Assembly (NCBI GenBank): GCA_001897035.1
Contig: MKRS01000451.1
Location: forward strand, 1 to 8,047
Reading direction: 5' to 3'
Origin: Bacteroidales bacterium 45-6
GTDB taxonomy: Bacteria; Bacteroidota; Bacteroidia; Bacteroidales; Dysgonomonadaceae
DNA length: 8,047 bases
Shown here: positions 1 through 7,200 of the stretch, in pieces
How the letters are laid out: each line of letters starts with the position of its first letter
Position numbering within the stretch: the stretch's first letter is position 1
The notes under the pieces: generated by a model
Told to the model about the DNA's origin: nothing
Databases searched by the model: none
What the model saw: the letters and a program-made list of their open reading frames with translations, nothing else
Translations under genes and position numbers: made by a program

Positions 1-1
1 G

Positions 2-784
2 GCCGAGGGCATCCCCGTGACTTACCGCGCTGGCGATCAACCAAACAATGCGCTCTCGTTGAATGTGCTGAATCCGGGTGAGATAGCCGCCACGGCAGGT
101 ACTTCGGGCGTAGTGTATGGAGTGAACAGCGATTCGAAATACGACCCGCAGTCGCGTGTCAATTCATTCGCCCACGTCAACCACAGCTTGGAGGCAACCC
201 GTGTGGGTGTGCTGCTTTGCATCAACGGAACAGCCATCTTGAACACCTGGATCAAAAACAATGTAGCACCAGAAGGCATCTCGTATGCGGAGATGAATGA
301 ACTGGCTGGCAATATTCCTGTGGGAAGCGAAGGGGTGAGCATCATTCCATTCGGCAACGGAGCGGAACGGGTGCTGGAAAACCAGGAACCCAACTGCTCG
401 ATCCACGGAATCAACTTCAACCGCATCTCGAAAGCGCACCTCATCCGTGCAGCCCACGAAGGCATCGCTTTCTCATTCAAGTATGGCATGGACATCATGA
501 ACGAGATGGGCATCGAAACGAAAACAATTCGTGCCGGACATGCCAACTTGTTCCTCAGCCCGATTTTCCGCCAAACATTGGCCAACATCACGGGAGCAAC
601 CATCGAGTTGTACAACACCGACGGATCGGTGGGTGCAGCAAGGGGAGCAGGCATCGGTGCGGGAGTTTACAAAACACCGGAAGAAGCATTCTCATCCTTG
701 AAGAAGATCGCCGTCATCACGCCGGAGGCCGAGAACATCGAGCCAACGAGAGAGGCCTACCAGTTGTGGCTGAAGTTTATTTGA
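2..784 (+). CDS. xylB: Xylulokinase, C-terminal half (5' end cut by window edge)
   Basis: FGGY-family kinase that phosphorylates D-xylulose to D-xylulose 5-phosphate with ATP, in the cytoplasm. The open frame runs in from the window edge, so the GTG at 17 is an internal Val codon and not a start. About 260 residues are present, against roughly 490-500 for the family, so the N-terminal sugar-binding half is missing. Visible motifs are the AGDQPNNA segment with the expected catalytic Asp (codon 35-37), the nucleotide-phosphate loop AGTSGVVYGV, and the C-terminal FGGY stretch IRAGHANLFLSPIFRQTL followed by TDGSVGAARGAG. The form with AGHAN in place of the usual GGGA is, as I recall, typical of Bacteroides-type xylulokinases. 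The reading frame is intact to a TGA at 782-784. It is followed after 126 bases by xylA on the same strand, which strongly supports the substrate assignment over other FGGY kinases. Confidence 0.95.
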   Translation, partial: AEGIPVTYRAGDQPNNALSLNVLNPGEIAATAGTSGVVYGVNSDSKYDPQSRVNSFAHVNHSLEATRVGVLLCINGTAILNTWIKNNVAPEGISYAEMNELAGNIPVGSEGVSIIPFGNGAERVLENQEPNCSIHGINFNRISKAHLIRAAHEGIAFSFKYGMDIMNEMGIETKTIRAGHANLFLSPIFRQTLANITGATIELYNTDGSVGAARGAGIGAGVYKTPEEAFSSLKKIAVITPEAENIEPTREAYQLWLKFI

Positions 785-874
785 GCCGGCAGCAAACAAG
801 ACTTTAGGCATATCAAAATTTTATGATCTCACTAATTAACAGATAACTAATCAATAATTAAAAACACCGCCCAA

Positions 875-901
875 AAGCTCCCTTCGGGGATGCGGGGGCT
901 T
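875..901 (+). repeat. Hairpin-forming element in the xylA leader
   Basis: The arms AAGCTCCC (875-882) and GGGGGCTT (894-901) can form 8 pairs, one of them G-U, around an 11-base loop. An alternative is a 4-bp stem TCCC/GGGA closed by a UUCG tetraloop (879-890). The two folds share the left-arm C run and exclude each other. The element ends 9 bases before the chosen xylA start. Its make-up resembles degenerate GC-rich palindromic repeats that I recall from Bacteroidota intergenic DNA, but copy number cannot be judged here. The rest of the 785-910 gap is A/T-rich, and I found no clear TTTG / TAnnTTTG promoter pair in it. Confidence 0.5.
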
Positions 902-910
902 CTAAACATT

Positions 911-2230
911 ATGGCAAAGAAAGAATATTTCCCCGGCGTGGGAAAAATCAAATTTGAAGGAACAGAGAGTAAAAATCCGCTTGCATTTCGTTATTATGAT
1001 GCAGAAAAAGTGGTCTATGGCAAAACCATGAAAGAATGGTTCAAGTTTTGCATGGCATGGTGGCACAGCCTTTGCGCCGATGGAGGCGACCCTTTTGGCA
1101 GCGGCACTCAAAAGCATCCATGGGTGGGAGCATCCGATGCAGTTCAGGCGGCAAAAGACAAAATGGATGCAGGTTTTGAATTTATGCAAAAAATCGGCAT
1201 CGAATATTACTGTTTCCACGACATTGATTTGGTGAGCGAAGGAAGCAGCATCGAAGAATACGAAGCCAACTTGAAAGCAATCGTCGAATATGCGAAGCAA
1301 AAGCAAGCCGAAACCGGCCTCAAGCTTATGTGGGGAACAGCAAACGTGTTCAGCCATCCCCGTTATATGAACGGTGCGAGCACCAACCCCAATTTTGATG
1401 CAGCAGCACGCGCTATGGTCCAGATCAAAAACGCAATCGATGCAACGATCGCTTTAGGCGGCAAGGCATACGTGTTGTGGGGTGGACGTGAAGGCTACAT
1501 GAGCTTGCTGAACACCAACATGAAACGCGAAAAAGAACACCTCGGACGCATGTTGACCATGGCCCGCGACTATGGACGTGCAAAAGGATTCAACGGAGTA
1601 TTCCTGATCGAACCCAAACCGATGGAACCCATGAAACACCAATACGACGTGGATACCGAAACAGTTATTGGCTTCCTGAAAGAATATGGCTTGGAAAATG
1701 ATTTCAAGATCAACATCGAAGTAAACCACGCAACTTTGGCTGGCCACACTTTCGAACACGAATTGCAATGCGCTGTTGACGCAGGCATGTTGGGTGCTAT
1801 CGATGCCAACCGCGGCGACGTGCAAAACGGATGGGACACCGACCAATTCCCTGTTGACATCTATGAATTGACACAAGCCATGCTCGTTGTACTTCAAGGA
1901 GGAGGCATGCAAGGTGGTGGAACAAACTTCGATGCAAAAATCCGTCGCAATTCTACCGATTTGGAAGATTTGTTCATTGCCCACATTTCAGGAATGGACG
2001 TGATGGCACGTGCATTGGAAGCGGCAGCAGCCATTCTCGAAAAATCTCCTTACAAGAAGATGGTTGCCGACAGATACGCGTCTTACGATGCTGGCAAAGG
2101 CAAAGAATTCGAAGAAGGAAAATTGTCTCTCGAAGATGTAGTTGCTTATGCAAAAGCTAAGAACGAAGAACCTGCGCAGATCAGCGGCAAACAGGAACTT
2201 TACGAAGCCATCGTGAACATGTATATCTAA
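911..2230 (+). CDS. xylA: D-xylose isomerase (class II)
   Basis: Cytoplasmic, metal-dependent enzyme that interconverts D-xylose and D-xylulose (EC 5.3.1.5). The product is 439 residues, the usual length for the longer class II enzymes with the extra N-terminal segment. All expected active-site residues are present at E. coli numbering plus two: His103 and Asp106 in CFHDID, Glu234 and Lys236 in IEPKP, Glu270 and His273 in EVNHAT, Asp298 in DANRGD, Asp309 and Asp311 in GWDTDQ, and Asp341 in NFDAK. The WGGREGY block is also present. The ATG at 911 is chosen because it gives the family N-terminus [17 protein letters not shown]. The in-frame ATG at 890 would add seven unrelated residues and lies inside a predicted leader hairpin. 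There is no Shine-Dalgarno sequence, which is normal in Bacteroidota. It sits between xylB and xylE on the same strand. Confidence 0.98.
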   Translation: MAKKEYFPGVGKIKFEGTESKNPLAFRYYDAEKVVYGKTMKEWFKFCMAWWHSLCADGGDPFGSGTQKHPWVGASDAVQAAKDKMDAGFEFMQKIGIEYYCFHDIDLVSEGSSIEEYEANLKAIVEYAKQKQAETGLKLMWGTANVFSHPRYMNGASTNPNFDAAARAMVQIKNAIDATIALGGKAYVLWGGREGYMSLLNTNMKREKEHLGRMLTMARDYGRAKGFNGVFLIEPKPMEPMKHQYDVDTETVIGFLKEYGLENDFKINIEVNHATLAGHTFEHELQCAVDAGMLGAIDANRGDVQNGWDTDQFPVDIYELTQAMLVVLQGGGMQGGGTNFDAKIRRNSTDLEDLFIAHISGMDVMARALEAAAAILEKSPYKKMVADRYASYDAGKGKEFEEGKLSLEDVVAYAKAKNEEPAQISGKQELYEAIVNMYI

Positions 2231-2240
2231 AATAACCGAA

Positions 2241-2323
2241 CAAGTGAACCTGTAAACGAGTGAACAGCGAGTTAAAATATTTTTTCTGCTTGTTCACTCG
2301 TTCACTTATTGGCTCGTTCACTT
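2241..2323. repeat. Inverted array of 8-base GTGAAC-type units between xylA and xylE
   Basis: GTGAAC occurs at 2244 and 2260, with a degenerate GTAAAC exactly between them at 2252. The reverse complement GTTCAC occurs at 2292, 2300 and 2316, with the 2308 slot degenerate. Units are therefore spaced by 8 bases in both arms, in opposite orientations, around an A/T-rich centre (about 2271-2287). The best pairing is 11 bases, 2255-2265 with 2292-2302, with AGC/GCT (2266-2268/2288-2290) able to extend it past a one-base bulge. The T run lies in the loop rather than after the stem, so this is not a classical terminator. It fills most of the 127-base gap. I recall similar short-period repeats from Bacteroidota intergenic regions. 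Its function is unknown. Confidence 0.75.
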
Positions 2324-2357
2324 CTTCATAACCTAACCCTTTAAATCATCAACAACC

Positions 2358-4025
2358 ATGGCATTTATTGATACCGGAGGAGGCAAAGCCAACTCATTTC
2401 AAGAAGGAAGCAAACTTTATATCGTGCTTTTGACATTAGTGGCCACCCTCGGCGGTTTACTATTTGGATACGATACGGCAGTAGTGAATGGCGCCGAAAA
2501 GTCGCTCGTCGAATTCTACATCTACAAAGAAAACGGGGGAAACTACCTGTTTGACCCTGCAACTATTTTCACTCTTATCAGCCAATACAGGCTCCTGATG
2601 GTGATTGTGCTCTACTTGGTTTTTATCATCATTGGAGGACAAATGATTGGCTTGTTTGGAAAGAAAAAAGGGAGCATCGTTGGCCTGACGCTATTGGCCG
2701 GTCTCACCATCTGGGCGGTAAGCTTTCTCGGGAAAGCCCTTCCTTCGATTAACGATGTCACCGAAATGAAAAACACAGCCGATGCCGTGAAAGGATTTGT
2801 GATCGCCAGCGCGCTCATCGGGTGCATCATTGGTGGAGCCACAGCCGGATTCATTTCCAAATCGCTGGGACGCAAAAACGGACTATTCATCGCGGCTATT
2901 GCCTTCTTTGTCTCGGCAGTGGGCGCATGGAAACCTGAGGCTTTCAACTTTTTTGGCATCATGGACGCCTATTCTTTCGTGATCTACCGCATTATCGGCG
3001 GCATCGGAGTGGGAATCGCCTCGATGATTTCGCCAATGTACATCGCAGAGATTGCGCCCGCCAAAGCACGCGGCAAACTGGTGTCTTTCAACCAATTTGC
3101 AATCATCTTCGGCATGTTGGTCATCTATTTTGTCAACTTGGTAATCTCTCGCCAAGGCGACGAGCAATGGCTTATATCGGAAGGCTGGCGCTACATGTTC
3201 CTTTCAGGGGCAATACCTGCAGCTATTTTCATCATCCTTCTTTTCTTTGTTCCGGAAACCCCTCGCTATTTGGCTATGAAAGGCAAAGACGAGAAGGCAT
3301 TGAACGTGCTGGAAAAAATTGCCGGAAAAGACAGTGCCAAAAACATTCTGGCAGACATCAAGGGAACACTGCACGAGGTGAATGCACCTTGGCTTTCCTA
3401 TGGCTTCGGAGTAATCATCGTAGGAATTCTGCTTTCGGTGTTTCAGCAAGCAGTCGGCATAAATGTGGTATTGTATTATGCCGGTAATATTTTCCGTGAC
3501 ATGGGCGCATCCACTGACTCTTCGCTCCTGCAAACCATTGTTGTGGGACTCGTGAACCTCTCCTTCACCGTGGTAGCCATCCTTACCGTGGACAAGTTTG
3601 GCCGCAAGCCCCTGATGATTATCGGATCTGTGGGAATGGCCATCAGCATGATCGCTCTGGGATACACTTTTTTCACCGGAAACGTGGGAATGGTTGCCCT
3701 CATCTTTATGCTGCTCTACACCGCCGCCTTTGCTATGAGCTGGGGACCTGTGTGCTGGGTGCTGCTCGCTGAGATCTTCCCGAATTCCATCCGAGGAGCG
3801 TTGTCGATAGCCGTAGCGGCACAATGGATCGCCAACTGGATCGTCTCCTTCACCTTCCCTATTATGAACGACAACGTTTGGCTCAACGAACACTTCAACC
3901 ATGGATTCTCCTATTGGATCTACGGAATCATGAGCATCCTTTCAGCCGTCTTCATGTGGAAATTTGTCCCGGAAACCAAGGGACGCACATTGGAATCGAT
4001 TGAAGAACTGTGGAAGAAAAAATAA
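2358..4025 (+). CDS. xylE: D-xylose/H+ symporter, MFS sugar-porter family, with extra membrane hairpin
   Basis: Inner-membrane transporter that brings D-xylose in with protons. Residues matching the xylose-contacting positions known for E. coli XylE are all present: Phe36 and Asp39 in LLFGYDT, Gln246 in SFNQF, Gln363, Gln364, Asn369 and Tyr373 in FQQAVGINVVLYY, Trp467 in GPVCW, and Gln489-Trp490 in AAQW. Sugar-porter motifs also fit: SLGRKNG (about 169-175), PMYIAEIAP (226-234), PETPRYL (299-305), VDKFGRKPL (411-419) and PETKGRTLE (538-546). The product is 555 residues against about 490 in E. coli. Most of the excess lies between TM1 and the canonical TM2, at residues about 57-135, and includes two extra hydrophobic stretches (about 79-99 and 106-124), suggesting 14 rather than 12 membrane segments. 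The start matches the family N-terminus and lacks a Shine-Dalgarno sequence. It is the last gene of the xyl cluster, and a strong hairpin begins 26 bases after its stop. Confidence 0.94.
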   Translation: MAFIDTGGGKANSFQEGSKLYIVLLTLVATLGGLLFGYDTAVVNGAEKSLVEFYIYKENGGNYLFDPATIFTLISQYRLLMVIVLYLVFIIIGGQMIGLFGKKKGSIVGLTLLAGLTIWAVSFLGKALPSINDVTEMKNTADAVKGFVIASALIGCIIGGATAGFISKSLGRKNGLFIAAIAFFVSAVGAWKPEAFNFFGIMDAYSFVIYRIIGGIGVGIASMISPMYIAEIAPAKARGKLVSFNQFAIIFGMLVIYFVNLVISRQGDEQWLISEGWRYMFLSGAIPAAIFIILLFFVPETPRYLAMKGKDEKALNVLEKIAGKDSAKNILADIKGTLHEVNAPWLSYGFGVIIVGILLSVFQQAVGINVVLYYAGNIFRDMGASTDSSLLQTIVVGLVNLSFTVVAILTVDKFGRKPLMIIGSVGMAISMIALGYTFFTGNVGMVALIFMLLYTAAFAMSWGPVCWVLLAEIFPNSIRGALSIAVAAQWIANWIVSFTFPIMNDNVWLNEHFNHGFSYWIYGIMSILSAVFMWKFVPETKGRTLESIEELWKKK

Positions 4026-4051
4026 CTCTTATTTCCATATAACCCATCGAA

Positions 4052-4088
4052 CAGCGAGGCCGCACCTGAATTTGGTGCGGCCTCGCTG
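4052..4088 (+). terminator. Perfect 15-bp hairpin after xylE, probable transcription end
   Basis: The arms 4052-4066 (CAGCGAGGCCGCACC) and 4074-4088 are exact reverse complements around a 7-base loop, TGAATTT. The stem is GC-rich and begins 26 bases beyond the xylE stop, in a convergent gap, which suits an end signal for the xyl transcript. No U tract follows (CCTTGAGGG), and none follows on the other strand, so it departs from the classical intrinsic terminator. It may instead protect the 3' end or need another factor. Confidence 0.6.
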
Positions 4089-4143
4089 CCTTGAGGGTTA
4101 AACGCAGAAGAAACTTTCTTAGTCGGAAACCAACATATTTCAA

Positions 4144-4212
4144 AACACTGATTCCGCAGATTTGCACCCAATAGAAAAGGCTTCTATGTGCAAGATCTGC
4201 GGAATCAGTGTT
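4144..4212. repeat. Long compound palindrome, possible terminator of the minus-strand gene or REP-like element
   Basis: The arms 4144-4161 and 4195-4212 pair perfectly over 18 bases (right arm ATCTGCGGAATCAGTGTT). After a one-base bulge at G4194, TTGCA (4162-4166) pairs with TGCAA (4189-4193). Beyond a small internal loop, ATAGAA (4171-4176) pairs with TTCTAT (4182-4187) around a 5-base loop. That makes 29 pairs in 69 bases. It lies 33 bases past the stop of the convergent minus-strand gene. Read on that strand it ends in a short T run (TTTT before GAAAT), so weak intrinsic termination there is possible. The CTGCGGAATC core resembles palindromic intergenic repeats I recall in Bacteroidota. 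Positions 4089-4143 between the two hairpins show nothing I can name. Confidence 0.7.
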
Positions 4213-4245
4213 CATTGGAGTGGCATCGGCCTCAATAACGCGCCA

Positions 4246-7200
4246 CTATTTTATTGCATACTGCTTGTTGTCGGCTTCGCTTACGTGTGTCATGAATTCA
4301 CGGAAGGCTGGATATTGCTCGGGGGTGACAAGTTCGGTTTTGCGGCGGAAAACACGTGTGCCGATCAGTTTTCCATCGGATGACTTATCAAAAGCCAGGT
4401 CGAAACTGGCATTGGCACATTCCAAGTGAATATTCTTGGGCATTTCCACGAAGGACACTCCTTGTGGAAGGATGAATTCGAGTCGTTCACGGTTTAGTTC
4501 GTCGGTATTGTACGACCACAATTCAAGCGGAGTGTTTCGTTTTTCGAGAGTCAATTCGTCCAATGACGAAATTTTGTCCGACCAAGGCAATGTCAACACC
4601 TTCATCCCAGCCACATCCTGCATCACTTTCTTCACTTCCACCTTGCAGGTCAAAGACACACTATCCGACAGGTTGTCTAACCCTTCAAAGGTCAGGTCTG
4701 TCACCTTCACCGGCACCGTGAAATCTCCGGCAATGCCCTTGTTGATCGCTTTCAGCCGTTCCTCTTCGCCCAAGTCGCGCAAGGAGCTACGCAAGGAGGA
4801 AGCAATGGCCGCATAGCAATGTGTGCGGTGCTGGATGAAGTAATCGTTTCCGGACACAGTCACCTGATCGTTCCGTGACGTGGAATTCAGTTGGCGGAAC
4901 GGCATTTCCAACGTTTGCAGCTTGTCGCCGATGGGGGCGTTGTCGAATGGAATCGGCAGGATGTTGGATTGCAAGTCGGAGGGTTCTGCAGCCCCGAAAG
5001 ACAGATAGGAATCCGTGAGTTCGAGGTAGTAGGTTTTTCCATCCACATTGAGTTGGGCGATGCAATGGTTGAAATTGATGGTTGGCAATGTCAGTTGGTT
5101 CCGGCCATTGTCGCGCGTGGAAATCAACACCAAGTTGGCATCTATCCCCGATTCGCGGCACAAGGCTACAAAGAGTGTGGAAACATCCTTGCAATCGCCC
5201 AAGCGGGTGGTGATGGTGCGGGAAGCCTTCTGAGGAACAAAATTGCTGTGCATGAAAGAGACACTGGAGTAAGCAATGTTGTTGAGGATGTATTCGTAGA
5301 ACAGCTTGGCTTTTTGCAAGGGGCTGTCCTGCTCGTGGCCTTTCAGGATGTTGGCCAAGGTTTCCTTCAACACATAATCCGAATTGAATTTGCTCGTGGC
5401 CAAGTCCTTGTACCAATGGCTGACAAATTTCCAGTCGGGAATGCTTGTGTAGAACAGCGTGGGAACAACATCGTGAAGCGAACTCATGTAAGGTTCCGAC
5501 TTCAAGGCGGGCTGGTTCACAGCTTCCCACGAATAGAGTTTCATCCCTTCTACTTCAGTGATCGAGGGCGTCACCGACCCATTGGCCACCAAATAGTTAA
5601 AGGTTTGGGCTTTTGGAGCCAATATGCTGTATCTGTTCAGCAAGGAAGGAATGGTGTAGCGGAAAGGAAACTGGTCGAAAAACTGGGTGGCCAATTCGCC
5701 CGACGAAAAATCCTGGACGCGGTAGTCCAAATGCAGCACATCGCCTATTTCGAGGTTGGTAAACACCACCTGATTGTTGTTGGTTTCGGCTTTGACGGTG
5801 TTGCCCGACGACTTGAGTACCTCGGCCTTGTCGATCAGAAGTTTCTGGCTATTGCTGTTGTAATCGATGCCGTATTCTTTCCAAGTGTCGATTCCCGATT
5901 GGTTGAAAATTTTCACAGCAATCTCATAATGATATTCTTTGGCCCCTTCGGGATACACCACCAACTGATTGTTGTTCAGCAGGATCAGCGAGTTATCTTC
6001 GGGATAAGTTTGTGAAGCCGGAGCTTTTGCCACAATGTCCTTTATATCCGTTTTCGGAAAGAGGTCGAACACTTCCTTTTTATTTTCCAACAAGCGGATT
6101 TGAGAACGCGAATCGTAGGATGTGGGGCCGTAGTAGATTGATTTTGCAAAATTCTCCTTTGCTTTCGCCACATCCTTCATGCCTTTGTAGATGTAGCCTC
6201 TCGTGTTATACACATCCGCCAGATAGGGAGCCAATGCGATGATGGAATCGGTGGTTTTCAGTGCCTCATCGTAACGCTGCATCCGGTAATAGGTGGAAGC
6301 CAAGTTGTCCAGATAGCCAGTTGCGTAAGGAGCGTCAGCAATCCGTTTTTTGGAGAGGGCGAGAGCTTGCTCCGTTTTTCCTTGTTCCATGTAGATGTCG
6401 GACAACAAGCCAACCGCTTTCGGAATGTTGTATTTGGCGCAATAATCCTCCACAACGGCAGCCGCCTTGGGCGAATTCTTGGAGATGTTGTTTTCTATAA
6501 TCCAATTGAAGTACATGAAGTCGTAGCTGTAAGGATATTTCGCATACAGCTTCTTGCCCATGGCGATCAAGTCTTCAATCCGTTTTTGATAGGAAGCGAT
6601 GCTGAACTCCCACCCCTCAATGGTGAGGTTGTTGCCGTAGAGCGCTTTGGCCTTGTTACATATATCGGTAGCCTCGGTATATTTTTCCGATTTGATGGCA
6701 TCGTTGTAAAATTCCTGCAAGGCGATGAACGATTCCGGATCGTTGCGCTTGATATTTTCGGTCTCCGTGTCGTAGTCCGTTTGGTTGCGGGCACGGGTGT
6801 AGGCTTCCGACAAGCGGTACGACACCAGCGAGCTGCTCGGGGCCAAGGTTTCGAGCTTCTTCAGCAATTGGGTGGCCTCGAAAGCCTTGTCGTTGCGCAA
6901 ATAGGTTTCCGCCAAGGCGAAATAATCCAAATAGTTATCAGGATCGGCCTTCACCTTTTCCTCCAACGATTTTTCGGCAAAAAACGGGAGCATTGCCGAC
7001 TGGGGATTGGAACTGTCCTTCGTGTAGGCAGCATAATTGGCCTGATCGGTAAGTCCCTGAATCGGGTTTGCATCGGCATCCGTGAGTCTGAGCAGGAAGT
7101 TGGCGCCCGATATTTCGCTTTGCCCGATTTGCACCAGGATCCGGTTCATCCCTTTGTTGAGTTTGATCTTGTAGGCATAAATATCGAGGTCGCAATTGCG

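Noticed and set aside
17..19. GTG as start of the xylulokinase gene
   Set aside because: The frame is open to the window edge, and the residues before it (AEGIP) continue the kinase sequence, so the gene is simply truncated by the window.
890..910. Earlier ATG at 890 as the xylA start
   Set aside because: It adds seven residues (MRGLLNI) unlike the family N-terminus and lies within a predicted leader hairpin. ATG 911 gives the expected protein.
785..910. Bacteroides-type promoter (TTTG and TAnnTTTG) before xylA
   Set aside because: I scanned the gap by eye and found no convincing pair at proper spacing. The same holds for 2231-2357 and 8011-8047.
2241..2323. CRISPR array or intrinsic terminator
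   Set aside because: Units are only 8 bases with 2-base separations, inverted halfway, with no spacers. The T run sits in the loop rather than after the stem.
3204..3902. 232-codon minus-strand open frame inside xylE
   Set aside because: Low-complexity, His/Ser-rich translation directly opposite conserved transporter motifs, so it is a shadow frame.
4162..4383. 73-codon plus-strand small open frame in the convergent gap
   Set aside because: It starts inside the palindrome and runs antisense into the C-terminus of the large minus-strand gene. It has no supporting features.
4891..6015. 374-codon plus-strand open frame
   Set aside because: Antisense shadow of the DUF3857/transglutaminase part of the minus-strand gene. 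No recognisable motif, and no sensible start context.
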